Translations under genes and position numbers: made by a program
NCBI GenBank assembly: GCA_964473245.1
Contig: CAYYOL010000027.1
Span: 1-31,635 of the forward strand
From: CAYZJV01 sp964473245
Lineage (GTDB): Bacteria > Spirochaetota > Spirochaetia > Sphaerochaetales > Sphaerochaetaceae
DNA length: 31,635 bases
Reading direction: 5' to 3'
In this document: positions 23,429 to 31,606 of the stretch, one piece after another
Position numbering within the stretch: the first letter of the stretch is position 1
Layout of the letters: every line of letters starts with the position of its first letter
Notes under the pieces: model-generated
The model's database searches: none
What the model was told of the DNA's origin: nothing
Seen by the model: the letters and a program-made list of their open reading frames with translations, nothing else

Positions 23429-25270
23429 TCCGACTTGGGCATCGGCTCGTTCGATAAGACTCCTCTGCCACGATAGCAGATAGTCGTGACGTCTCTGGTC
23501 TCGTCCGAGGGCATCTGCCATGAGACGGAAAACCGGCTCTGTGCCGCTACCACGCATCCAGATAAAATCGGTATCGTTTCCCTCGGCATCGCTGAATACT
23601 ATCTTGAGGCCTCCTCGCATCGGCGGTCTGCGATATGCCGATCCACAGCCTATACGGAGCTCCAACCCCTCTGTCTGCTCCTCTCGCCATCCATGAATAC
23701 CGAACGTTGCCTCCAACTCATCGCTTCGCTGTGCATAGTCCACGAGGAACACCCGTTCATATGCCCGCTTCAACGCTCCATGGTCGGTGGTGGAGATTCG
23801 TATCATGGCTTCTTTTCCGAACATACCGGTTATCGTACGTGCAGGAAGAGCTGACAAAGCTTGCACCATCGAGGGGCGATCGTTCGCTATCTGATCTGAC
23901 GGTATTCCCATGATCTGTGCAAATCGTTCAGGAGAGCTGAGTAGCTTGATCAATGACATGAGCGTGTTCAGTGGATCGCGCACCTTGCCTGGATGGGTGA
24001 TGTTTCCACCATTCGAGCCCTCTCCGAGAATTCGTACCGTATACCCACGTGTGCGAAGATCCTCTGCCAGGCTCACCACGTTCGCCTCTCCGACTTCGGC
24101 TCGGAATACGCGAACGCCCAGACGCCTCGCTACATGGTCGATCATGAGAGAAGTCGGCCCATTGACCACGATCGCCTGCCTGTTCGTGTCTGTTCTGCTC
24201 AGACTCAGCTCAATGGTCGCCACGAGGGCAAACAGATCCTGCGCCCCGAGAATCTTCGCCACTTTCGTCCGTTCATCGAAGTAGACGATGTTTCCCCGAT
24301 CTCCATCGTTGTCCGGAACGTACCCGAGTACAAATGCCGGATCCTCTGCATGCGCCTGCTCGAGAGCCGCTCTACACATCTCTAGGTTTTCTCCCTCGGG
24401 AACAATGGCATGGACTATCTGTCTCGGTTCATCGTTGAGAAATCGGGTCTTTATCCCAAGGGCTTCGAGGAATGGCCGGTCAATGCTCAGTGTGCGGGCA
24501 CTGCCGTTTAGCTCGCCCACGATCCCAATGGGGTGCTGAGCAATATCGTGTCTTAAATCGGCTATCAGATCACCAAATATGAGCTCATCTTCCGAATCGG
24601 TGGCAATATCGAGTACCAGACGTTCGTAATCTACGAGTGCCTGCTGCTTCTCCTGTTCACCTGTTCGGAGGATGGTTTCATAGTGTGAAGTATCGATCGA
24701 AGCACTGAGTTGTTGCACCAAAGTGGTGCTCTCCGGATCGGTGAGTAACGTTCTGAAGGCTGCAATGACCCCGGTAGACTCCTCTGAATCGGCTACTTTT
24801 CCCTGGGACCCGAACTTGAATCCATTGTGACCTATGGGGTTGTGACTTGCGGAGATATAGAAGAAGTCGGTAGCCTCTCGAGTAGTACTTGCGGCCATGA
24901 TTTCAGGAGCTGCCGAAATGAATGTGTGCCGAATCGAGACGTCATGAGCGATGAGGATCCTGCACACGACATCGGCAATCGCCGGACCGGTAGGTCGCGT
25001 GTCCATGCCTATGATCACGTTCTCAGGGCGTCTCTCTCGATAGAACGCTTCTGCTGCAAGTGCGACAAGAAAACGGTCGGCAGGTGATATCTCTGGCGAT
25101 GAGTCTTCCTCTCTACCGGAAGCGGCGAATACCTTCCTCCAGCCAGAGGCACTGATGATCATAGACCGATAGGCAGATTCCAATTCTTGTGCACTTGGCA
25201 GGAACCCGGAGAGTGGATCGATTTCGACGTCGGCGATAGGGAAACCTGTTCGTGAATCTGTGTATAGCAT
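23417..25270 (-). CDS. phosphoglucomutase/phosphomannomutase family protein
   Basis: The product has 617 residues, longer than the usual 450-580. The catalytic phosphoserine loop is ISASHNP (Ser142), the Mg loop is DNDGDRGN, the sugar loop reads GEGSNGG instead of the common GExSGH, and the phosphate loop is RGSGTEPVFR. It should interconvert hexose 1- and 6-phosphates; the altered sugar loop makes glucose versus mannose versus other sugars uncertain. AAGGAG nine bases before the ATG at 25270, and a promoter whose RNA start falls near 25287, exclude the longer in-frame starts. It faces hexokinase, whose product glucose 6-phosphate is its likely substrate. Confidence 0.88.
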   Translation of the reverse strand: MLYTDSRTGFPIADVEIDPLSGFLPSAQELESAYRSMIISASGWRKVFAASGREEDSSPEISPADRFLVALAAEAFYRERRPENVIIGMDTRPTGPAIADVVCRILIAHDVSIRHTFISAAPEIMAASTTREATDFFYISASHNPIGHNGFKFGSQGKVADSEESTGVIAAFRTLLTDPESTTLVQQLSASIDTSHYETILRTGEQEKQQALVDYERLVLDIATDSEDELIFGDLIADLRHDIAQHPIGIVGELNGSARTLSIDRPFLEALGIKTRFLNDEPRQIVHAIVPEGENLEMCRAALEQAHAEDPAFVLGYVPDNDGDRGNIVYFDERTKVAKILGAQDLFALVATIELSLSRTDTNRQAIVVNGPTSLMIDHVARRLGVRVFRAEVGEANVVSLAEDLRTRGYTVRILGEGSNGGNITHPGKVRDPLNTLMSLIKLLSSPERFAQIMGIPSDQIANDRPSMVQALSALPARTITGMFGKEAMIRISTTDHGALKRAYERVFLVDYAQRSDELEATFGIHGWREEQTEGLELRIGCGSAYRRPPMRGGLKIVFSDAEGNDTDFIWMRGSGTEPVFRLMADALGRDQRRHDYLLSWQRSLIERADAQVGSQS

Positions 25271-25293
25271 ACGCATCGACTCCTTCATAAGCG

Positions 25294-25322
25294 AGTATAT
25301 CCCCCTTGTCTCCCTCGGGCAA
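25294..25322 (-). promoter_or_regulatory. promoter of the phosphohexomutase gene
   Basis: On the minus strand TTGCCC (complement of 25317-25322) and TATACT (complement of 25294-25299) are 17 bases apart, matching four and five of six. RNA would start near 25287, leaving a leader of about 17 bases with the AAGGAG site. Confidence 0.5.
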
Positions 25323-25343
25323 GACTGGTACTGTAGAGCCAGC

Positions 25344-26180
25344 ATGAAAACGGTTGCCGCCATACACGATCTCTCCTGCCACGCGAAGTCCTCACTTACC
25401 GTCGTAATACCCACACTAGCAGCACTTCAGGTAGAAGCATCCATCCTCCCCACTGCACTGCTTTCTACACAGACGGATGGATTCGTCGACTATGCCTATG
25501 TGGATCTGACCGAGACCATGGATCGGATTTTGCACCACTGGAAGAGTCTCGAGCTACACTTCGATGCAATCTATTCTGGATTCCTTGGTTCGCAACACCA
25601 GATTGAAACAGTCAGTTCGCTGATCGACTGGCAACGGTCGAACTCTGCCGATCCAATTGTGCTGATCGACCCTGTCATGGGGGATCAGGGAGAGCCTTAC
25701 GGGCCCATGACTGCCGATCTCATGCGTAAGATGCAACACCTGGTGACTCAGGCGAATGTCATCACACCGAATGTAACCGAAGCGGCACTGTTGCTTGGAG
25801 AGGACTTCGATCCCGCTCTATCGTTGGAGACAGCCGGTATCTGGGCGCAGCGTCTGAGTGATCTCGGTCCGGATCGAGTAGCCATTACCAGTGTGATGGA
25901 TCGAAGTGACGGCCTCGTTGTCGCATACGATGCGGCAGAGAGGACGATCCGACACTTTAGACAACAGTATGCTCCAGTCTCATTTCCCGGGTGTGGTGAC
26001 CTCTTTGCAAGTATCCTCTGTGCCTTGCTGGTTCGAGGTACGCCATTCTATACGGCTGTACAGCGATCTTCTGAGCTGGTGAGTACAGCTGTGCACCGCT
26101 CATGGCGTGCTGCTGTGCCGGTGAGGATGGGAGTCGCCGTCGAGCTCATCATTGCCGATCTGGTTCGGGAGGTGTCGTGA
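25344..26180 (+). CDS. pdxY: pyridoxal kinase (PdxK/PdxY type)
   Basis: The product has 278 residues; E. coli PdxY has 287. It is a ribokinase-like enzyme that makes pyridoxal 5'-phosphate from pyridoxal and ATP. Typical segments are IHDLSCHAKSSL near residue 7, IYSGFLGSQHQI, the phosphate-site VLIDPVMGDQGEPYG, ITPNVTEAALLLG, and the catalytic GCGDLFASI. The usual anion-hole GTGD reads PGCGD. A ribosome site is not clear, and the start is set by the conserved N-terminus. The stop overlaps the GTG of the next gene as GTGA. PLP would serve kbl and other enzymes, but no direct link is implied. Confidence 0.88.
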   Translation: MKTVAAIHDLSCHAKSSLTVVIPTLAALQVEASILPTALLSTQTDGFVDYAYVDLTETMDRILHHWKSLELHFDAIYSGFLGSQHQIETVSSLIDWQRSNSADPIVLIDPVMGDQGEPYGPMTADLMRKMQHLVTQANVITPNVTEAALLLGEDFDPALSLETAGIWAQRLSDLGPDRVAITSVMDRSDGLVVAYDAAERTIRHFRQQYAPVSFPGCGDLFASILCALLVRGTPFYTAVQRSSELVSTAVHRSWRAAVPVRMGVAVELIIADLVREVS

Positions 26181-26836
26181 TTCTCGTGGTCGCCTCTTCC
26201 AAGAGGGAGTTGCAGGGTGACGCTCTCAAACTGTTTAGAACCGTTTCGCTTGGAGTGGGTAAAGTTCTTGCGGGCGTGGGGGCGTATGAAGCCATTGTCA
26301 GGTACAGACCCTCACATGTAGTAGGTATTGGAATCTGTGGAGGGGTCTCGCAGCATCTTTCGGTGGGAGATCTGGTGATTCCCGCAAAAGTTGTGCAGTA
26401 CGATATGGATCTCCGTGCATTCAGACTTCCCCGTGCCAATACCTATGGAGCGGAGGGAGAGCGAATAGGGGATCTGAATACGGATATGCTCTCCTCTTGG
26501 CCTGAACAGCGTGTCACCCGATTCAGGGGTCGTGCCGTGCATGAGGGCGTGACTTTGGGAACTGCCGATCATTTCGTAACCATCGAGGATATGGATGCGA
26601 GGCCGTGGATCCACCATGCATTGCATATCGATGCGGTGGATATGGAGAGCTATGCCATCGTCACGGCAGCTCGTCGTGCTGGCGTGCCTGTCACTATAAT
26701 CCGCGCGGTAAGCGACACTATACGGGGAGAGCGGGTCTCATCGCTTCTGAGGTTTCTTCGGGATGTTTCTGAGGATATTGGAGAGATGATCGCCTGCTAC
26801 AGCGATCCGAGTGAGAAATCACCAACAATCTTGTAA
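26177..26836 (+). CDS. MTA/SAH nucleosidase-like protein (PNP/UDP phosphorylase family)
   Basis: The product has 219 residues, close to the 230 or so of MTAN enzymes. The fold is marked by VVGIGICGGVS (phosphate/ribose loop), TADHFV, the ribose-binding and catalytic block VDMESYAIVTAA, and IRAVSDT, whose Asp protonates the purine. It probably cleaves adenine from methylthioadenosine or S-adenosylhomocysteine; futalosine hydrolase or another nucleosidase of the family is possible. The start is a GTG at 26177 overlapping the pdxY stop, with GGGAGG four bases upstream. Its last 40 bases overlap the end of the convergent gene. Confidence 0.82.
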   Translation: MILVVASSKRELQGDALKLFRTVSLGVGKVLAGVGAYEAIVRYRPSHVVGIGICGGVSQHLSVGDLVIPAKVVQYDMDLRAFRLPRANTYGAEGERIGDLNTDMLSSWPEQRVTRFRGRAVHEGVTLGTADHFVTIEDMDARPWIHHALHIDAVDMESYAIVTAARRAGVPVTIIRAVSDTIRGERVSSLLRFLRDVSEDIGEMIACYSDPSEKSPTIL

Positions 26837-27201
26837 ACCTTGCCATCTTTGACGACCGAGAGTTTTCTGTGGGGAAAGTGTACCGGTAGCTGATCACGGA
26901 GAAAGGCTATCCCCGCCTCCTCTATCTCCTGGCGATCCTCGGGTTTCACCCGCTCCAGCGTAGACATCTCGATATCGACAAGGTAGCCTCGTCCATGCAC
27001 ACTTCCGTACCCAAGGGTGAATTTGGTTCCTGTGCTGAACAGTCCATCGTATGCCACTCGGGCCGCTCGCCCTCGCGGAGGTCTGTTCGGATGCAGGGGG
27101 TATCGGTCTCCGAAAGTATCCTCGAGGTAGTGATCAAGTTCATCGCACAATTGGCGCATATGGGTTTCCAACAGCTGTTGTTGGTGACTCATGAGACTCA
27201 C
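26797..27201 (-). CDS. conserved-looking small protein of unknown function
   Basis: The product has 134 residues. I do not recognise the family. The N-terminal third is helical and polar (QQQLLETHMRQLCDELDHYLED), the middle is rich in Arg, Gly and aromatic residues (RPPRGRAARVAYDGLFSTGTKFTLGYGSVHGRGY), and the end returns to charged helix and strand. No signal peptide or membrane span is seen. The start is a GTG at 27201 forming a GTGA overlap with the patatin stop; GGAGG seven bases upstream supports it. This coupling suggests a partner or accessory of the patatin-like enzyme. The end overlaps the nucleosidase gene by 40 bases. Confidence 0.75.
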   Translation of the reverse strand: MSLMSHQQQLLETHMRQLCDELDHYLEDTFGDRYPLHPNRPPRGRAARVAYDGLFSTGTKFTLGYGSVHGRGYLVDIEMSTLERVKPEDRQEIEEAGIAFLRDQLPVHFPHRKLSVVKDGKVYKIVGDFSLGSL

Positions 27202-28370
27202 TGTGCATCCTCCGTTGTTCCCGGTGGTGTGAAAAGAGGGCGGGGGGGGTGCACCGGTCTTTGCACGAACTCCTTGCAGAACGAGAGAATCGACTCCTCG
27301 TGTTCTTGGTAGATTCGATGAGCTGTCTTGATCATTTCGGAAAGAATCAGTGGATCCGTTTCATCAAGCTTCACCTTCCTCCCGAGATCCCCATGCACCC
27401 GGATATACTCTAGGTCCCCGATTGCAGATGCGATATCGTTGGATGTGTTCATTTGGGAAGATGCATAGATCCGGTAGATTGGAGCTCCTTTCGCAGGGTC
27501 GAGCCAGCTGATCACTCCACTGCCGGTACGACCGGGGTCGAGTCGGTAGGGGGCGCTTGCGGTGCTCAACGAGAGTACATGGAACCGTTTTGCATCTGGA
27601 TAGAGTCGCTTTGCTTCTCGGTAGGCGTAGAGTACCGGGTTGTTCGCGACCACACCACCATCGATCAGAGAGACGGGTTCGCGTTTGTCCGGGTCGAACA
27701 GTGTCGTGGGACTGAAATAGGTGGGGGCTGCGCTGGTAGCACGAGCTGCGGTTCTCACCGGAACGTCGCCGGTATGATAGCTCGAGATGATATAGGGGCG
27801 ATCGTTGCCGTAATCGTAGGTCACTACCATGGTGGGAGTGAGCGACTCCCCGATTCTAGCTTCGTTGAATATGTCGAACAATAGTTGGTTGAACGAGAGG
27901 TCGTCGTACTTCTCAGTGAACAGCTGACCGATCATCTGCAATTGGAAGAGCGACTGGCTTCTGGGAAATATGATCCGACCATACTTCAGGTAGATATCGA
28001 CTATCCGCTTAATATCGGGGCCTGGGTCGACGTTGAGCAACTGTTTCCCCCGTTTCTCGGCTGGGGTGGATGGCATGCTCGATTCAGGAGCCCCCCTCCG
28101 AACTGAAAGCAGTGAATTCTCACGATTCCTGCTGGTCAGAGCAAGTGCGATGAGGCCCCCTGTACTGGTTCCGCTAATGAGGTCGAAGTGGGAGTAGAGC
28201 GGTCGGTCATCCCCCATAGAGCGGAGAGCAGCCTCGATATGTTCGAGAATCGTTGCAGGTATCACTCCACGCATGCCTCCTCCATCGAGGCACAGAATGT
28301 ACCGATCCTCTCCGAGTCTTCTGAGTTCTCTGTTCTTGAGATACCTGCGTAGTCCCATGGAGACAAACAT
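27198..28370 (-). CDS. patatin-like phospholipase
   Basis: The product has about 390 residues. The oxyanion loop is DGGGMRG near residue 29, the nucleophile elbow is GTSTGG with Ser69, and the catalytic Asp is in DGGVVANNP (Asp237). It should hydrolyse acyl esters of phospholipids. There is no signal peptide, so it acts in the cytoplasm or at the inner face of the membrane. The layout resembles plant patatins and the bacterial effector CapV, but no nucleotide cyclase gene is nearby. The start is uncertain: ATG at 28370 and 28358 are both possible and neither has a ribosome site, and a -10-like TATATC lies just upstream, so the message may be almost leaderless. The unknown small gene follows with a GTGA overlap. 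Confidence 0.85.
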   Translation of the reverse strand: MFVSMGLRRYLKNRELRRLGEDRYILCLDGGGMRGVIPATILEHIEAALRSMGDDRPLYSHFDLISGTSTGGLIALALTSRNRENSLLSVRRGAPESSMPSTPAEKRGKQLLNVDPGPDIKRIVDIYLKYGRIIFPRSQSLFQLQMIGQLFTEKYDDLSFNQLLFDIFNEARIGESLTPTMVVTYDYGNDRPYIISSYHTGDVPVRTAARATSAAPTYFSPTTLFDPDKREPVSLIDGGVVANNPVLYAYREAKRLYPDAKRFHVLSLSTASAPYRLDPGRTGSGVISWLDPAKGAPIYRIYASSQMNTSNDIASAIGDLEYIRVHGDLGRKVKLDETDPLILSEMIKTAHRIYQEHEESILSFCKEFVQRPVHPPRPLFTPPGTTEDAQ

Positions 28371-28418
28371 GATATATTTAGCGTTGCTGGTCAAGCCGAG
28401 AGGATGCGAGGAGTGTGA

Positions 28419-29393
28419 ATGAGCGATAGGGAAATCGGGTATGGTTCGTGTGAACTCTGCCCCCACAAGTGCACAGTCAATCGGAGCGTTGGGGAGCGGG
28501 GAGTGTGCGGTGAAACTGCTACTATGCGCATAGCGTGGATGGGCCTACACCGAGGAGAGGAGCCTCCTTTGATAGGAGATCGTGGTTCAGGAACGATCTT
28601 CTTCACAGGGTGTCCGCTCCACTGTGCCTACTGTCAGAATTGTCAGATCAGCGGAAGAGGGTCTGGATTTGGGGTGCCGGTCTCCACACACCAGTTTTCC
28701 CAGCTACTTGTCCAACTTGAATCTCTGGGTGCAGCGAACGCAAATCTCGTAACGGGCACACACTTCATTCCAGGTATCGTGGAGGGTATCGAGCATGCAA
28801 GGAGGCTTGGATTCTCGCTCCCTGTGGTATGGAACTCCTCGGGCTTCGAATCGGTCGATGCGCTGAAACTGATTGACCCGTATATCGATACGTATCTGAT
28901 CGATATGAAGACACTCGATTATGAAGTTGCCTCCCGTTTTTGCGGAACGGTTCGGTATGCACAGTATATCGAGCAGGTTATCGATACGATTCTCGAGTGG
29001 CATCCGAAGACTACCATGGAAGATGGAGTGCTCACAGGGACGGTGATTCGACATCTGCTTTTTCCGGGGTGTCTCTCGGCCACCGAGGAGGTGCTCCGAT
29101 GGTTCTCCGAGCGTGCGAAGCAGTCGGCTTGGTTGTCACTTATGGTGCAGTTCGTTCCTCCGCATGGTATGGATGAGTTTCCTCCTGTGGATGAGCCGGT
29201 CTATGATCGTCTCATTGCACTGCTGGAGGAGCTTGGCATTGAAGATGGGTTTGTGCAGGAGCTTGGAGAGAACATTCCCTGGATTCCAAACTTCACTCGA
29301 GACAACCCCTTTCCGGACTCATTCGCCGAACCGCTGGAGGCGTTCCTTCAGTTGAAAAGGGGCCAGACTGTAGACGATGCTACCCGATCGTAG
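28419..29393 (+). CDS. PflX-like radical SAM protein (COG1313 type)
   Basis: The product has 324 residues. The radical SAM cluster motif is C65PLHC69AYC72 in the phrase GSGTIFFTGCPLHCAYCQN. An N-terminal Cys set (C11-ELC14-PHKC18 and C30) precedes it, typical of the PflX branch. The HRGEEPPLIG segment before the cluster is also a mark of that branch. Proteins of this kind are annotated as pyruvate formate-lyase activating-like, but their substrate is not established, and no formate-lyase gene is in the window. AGGAG five bases upstream sets the ATG. The gene diverges from the patatin gene and its end overlaps the UMP kinase gene by 14 bases. Confidence 0.85.
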   Translation: MSDREIGYGSCELCPHKCTVNRSVGERGVCGETATMRIAWMGLHRGEEPPLIGDRGSGTIFFTGCPLHCAYCQNCQISGRGSGFGVPVSTHQFSQLLVQLESLGAANANLVTGTHFIPGIVEGIEHARRLGFSLPVVWNSSGFESVDALKLIDPYIDTYLIDMKTLDYEVASRFCGTVRYAQYIEQVIDTILEWHPKTTMEDGVLTGTVIRHLLFPGCLSATEEVLRWFSERAKQSAWLSLMVQFVPPHGMDEFPPVDEPVYDRLIALLEELGIEDGFVQELGENIPWIPNFTRDNPFPDSFAEPLEAFLQLKRGQTVDDATRS

Positions 29394-30069
29394 TCCCTTC
29401 GAACGGTTCTCCCCTGAGTATGGCCAGCATGTTTGAGATATTTCTACCGTCGGCACAGACGACTTGGAGGCCGGCTTCATCGGCTTCTCGCGATGCAATT
29501 GGATCGAATGGTACATTCTTGCCTGGAATCCAGGTGTCTCCGACCATCTTTCTGAAATCTTCCCAGTTTATGGAATCGATAGGGGTCGCTTTCGGATCGA
29601 TCTTCGGATCGGCAGTATACACTTTGCTGATATTCGAGAGGTTCACCACCTGTTTCGCTCCGAAGCGTTTTGCCAGATAGACAGCGTCGGTGTCGGAGCT
29701 GAATCCCGGTTTCCAACCAGCTGCGACCAATACCTGTTTGGAGAATGCGATGGGACCTGTCGGGTCGGTTACGAGCGGATCCGCACAGTAGTGGGAGAAG
29801 AGTGCTTTCACGAGCGTACCGTTCAAGTGGGTGGCTGCGATTCCGAGCCAGTCGAGCATGTCGCTATCTGGAGCTTTGCACACGGCGTTGTATGCCCTCT
29901 GATAGTTTCTTGCAGGTGCTCCTCCGCCTGTGACGAGGATGATTTTGCGACCGGCATCTTCATCCAGATAGCTCTGCATGGCCGACACGAACTGTGAAAG
30001 GAATTCGTGATCCACGGCATCGGGAACTATGATCGAGCCGCCGAGCGAAAGTACGGTGATATGGTTCAT
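29380..30069 (-). CDS. pyrH: UMP kinase, archaeal-type amino acid kinase family
   Basis: The product has 229 residues. Motifs are SLGGSIIVPD at residues 8-17, VTGGGAPARNYQ, a helix with LDWLGIAATHLNG, GFSSDTDAV, and NLSNISKVYTADPK, followed by GKNVPFDPIAS and a C-terminal GTTIG. The TGGGxxARxY and DPxAS patterns and the GTTI end match archaeal UMP kinases (Pyrococcus type) better than the usual bacterial PyrH. It makes UDP from UMP and ATP. GGGAGGGAG about eight bases upstream fixes the ATG at 30069. It lies 47 bases after the HAAS membrane gene on the same strand and may be read with it. Confidence 0.85.
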   Translation of the reverse strand: MNHITVLSLGGSIIVPDAVDHEFLSQFVSAMQSYLDEDAGRKIILVTGGGAPARNYQRAYNAVCKAPDSDMLDWLGIAATHLNGTLVKALFSHYCADPLVTDPTGPIAFSKQVLVAAGWKPGFSSDTDAVYLAKRFGAKQVVNLSNISKVYTADPKIDPKATPIDSINWEDFRKMVGDTWIPGKNVPFDPIASREADEAGLQVVCADGRNISNMLAILRGEPFEGTTIG

Positions 30070-30116
30070 GGTTTCTCCCTCCCTGCATAGCGTACCAGAA
30101 TTTCCCCAAAAGGCCA

Positions 30117-31100
30117 CTACTCTTGCTCGCCATTTTCGTGGAATCTCTTTCGACTTTCGCCCCTGAATGTGATGGATGCTTCGTGTCCGATTCCTATGAG
30201 TGTCAGTATGAGCAGTGCAACCGCTATGGCTTTTACTATGCTCTGGTGTCGTTCCATAGTGGTGTTGAAGAAGGTAAGGAACTCCGGATTATAGAGTCTC
30301 CAGCGAGTCGCGATAAAGATGAAGTAGAAGATGCCGATCAGTTCGGTGAGCGTGTTCAAAGTGAACACTGCAGTTGTCCACCTCCCTTTGAGCATTTTCA
30401 CCATAGAAACAGCGAAGTTGAGCAGTGTGATTCCCATCCATCCAATCAGAAACGGACGTAGTGGTTGTGCCATGAAAAGCGGGATAGGTTCGAAATCCCT
30501 CTGATGGATCGCGATCAGGTTGCTATTCGTATAGACAAAGACAAGAAAGAGCATGAAAAGGGTCAATCCTATCAGGTCTGTGTAGATTTCACGCTTGGTG
30601 ATCTCTTTCGTGGAGGCCGCATCCAGATTGTAAAGAGCTTCGAGGTTCCAGGTCTCTTTCTGCATATTGATCTGGAAATAGTCGAGCAAGGTGAATGTTA
30701 TGGTGACCCAGAGGAATACTCCGGAAGCGGCACTGAATAGGGCTGCGATGGTTTTGGCGACCATATTCAGTATGCTCAACTCCACAGGTTCAAAAAAGAA
30801 TGTGATAATGGTAAGGACCAGTGTGACGGTCAGGACGATTACGGTCACGAGTTTGAGGACCATAAGGTAGAAGTCGAACGTATTCGGTCCTATGAGACAC
30901 CGCTCCCTTCCTCGGTATTTCGCCGCAAGAGTGGAGGGGGCTCCTAGCTCAAGGAGGGTTCTCTCGACCATTGCATCGTTGGGATTCTCTCCTAGCATAT
31001 CCAGAATATTGGAAGCTAGCTCGATTCTTACATCTTCTCGCTCCTGTGGGCGCAGAAATCTCACTGTCTCTGCAATATATCGTTCAATCAGTTCATGCAT
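30117..31100 (-). CDS. HAAS-like multi-spanning membrane protein, partner of PadR
   Basis: The product has 327 residues. Residues 1-65 are a soluble helical domain (ERYIAETVRFLRPQEREDVRIELASN, LGAPSTLAAKYRG) of the HAAS/DUF1700 type that usually accompanies PadR regulators. About six membrane helices follow (roughly 78-103, 113-140, 176-195, 207-235, 245-265, 285-306). The tail is charged. Function is not established; the family is thought to sense envelope state and signal to the regulator. A GGAGGAGGAG site precedes the ATG, which overlaps the padR stop by eight bases. Confidence 0.8.
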   Translation of the reverse strand: MHELIERYIAETVRFLRPQEREDVRIELASNILDMLGENPNDAMVERTLLELGAPSTLAAKYRGRERCLIGPNTFDFYLMVLKLVTVIVLTVTLVLTIITFFFEPVELSILNMVAKTIAALFSAASGVFLWVTITFTLLDYFQINMQKETWNLEALYNLDAASTKEITKREIYTDLIGLTLFMLFLVFVYTNSNLIAIHQRDFEPIPLFMAQPLRPFLIGWMGITLLNFAVSMVKMLKGRWTTAVFTLNTLTELIGIFYFIFIATRWRLYNPEFLTFFNTTMERHQSIVKAIAVALLILTLIGIGHEASITFRGESRKRFHENGEQE

Positions 31101-31434
31101 GGCTCTCCTCCTCCATCAACGCATGGATTGTCTTCTGTTGACTCTTCCAGCTCTGTTTGAGTGCCGAATAGAGTTCGGATCCTGCCGCACTGAGTTGATA
31201 ATACTTTCTTGGTCTACTCTCTGTGGTGTCCCAGCTGCTTTCGAGTACTCCTTGACTCTCCAGCCTTCTCAACATGGGATACAGCGTATTCGCTTCCAGG
31301 GGGATCTCCTTTTCTGCAAGGTTCTGCAGCAGTGAGTATCCATACTGTGGTCTGGTCAGCTGGCTAAGTACGCAGAGTGTATAAGTTCCACGGTTGAGTT
31401 CCGAGATGAAATTTGACAGGGTCTCTTCTTTCAT
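31093..31434 (-). CDS. PadR-family transcriptional regulator
   Basis: The product has 113 residues, the usual size of the short PadR class. The winged helix covers about residues 12-90 (RGTYTLCVLSQLTRPQYGYSLLQNL, EANTLYPMLRRLESQGVLES, RPRKYYQLSAAG). It should bind DNA as a dimer. GAGGTG just before the ATG at 31434 sets the start, although the frame is open much further upstream. Its promoter is covered by a long palindrome, so it most likely represses itself and the membrane protein coupled to it. Confidence 0.9.
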   Translation of the reverse strand: MKEETLSNFISELNRGTYTLCVLSQLTRPQYGYSLLQNLAEKEIPLEANTLYPMLRRLESQGVLESSWDTTESRPRKYYQLSAAGSELYSALKQSWKSQQKTIHALMEEESHA

Positions 31435-31451
31435 AAGCACCTCATGGACAC

Positions 31452-31481
31452 ACAATACTGTGTGATACACACTATTGTCAA
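31452..31481 (-). promoter_or_regulatory. padR promoter with a 27-bp palindrome filling the spacer and -10
   Basis: On the minus strand a perfect TTGACA (complement of 31476-31481) is followed after 18 bases by TATTGT (complement of 31452-31457). A palindrome covers 31452-31478: outer arms ACAATA and TATTGT, inner arms TGTGT and ACACA around ATC. Eleven of 13 base pairs match. It thus covers the -10, the whole spacer and the edge of the -35. PadR-type operators commonly show a GT-rich/AC-rich dyad, so autorepression is the simple reading. Confidence 0.65.
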
Positions 31482-31606
31482 CACTAAAGTATGGTGCGTA
31501 TGTGCGTTCGTGACTCTCTCTCTTTGTCGCACAGATTTGAAGCATTCGTGCTTGAAGATGCGTTATTACGGTACCAGCAATGTAAGAGAGCTGGAAAGGA
31601 GAGTAT

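Noticed and set aside
27198..28370. CBASS-like defence operon centred on the patatin gene
   Set aside because: No CD-NTase, ubiquitin-like or other CBASS component lies on either side; the lipase alone is not enough.
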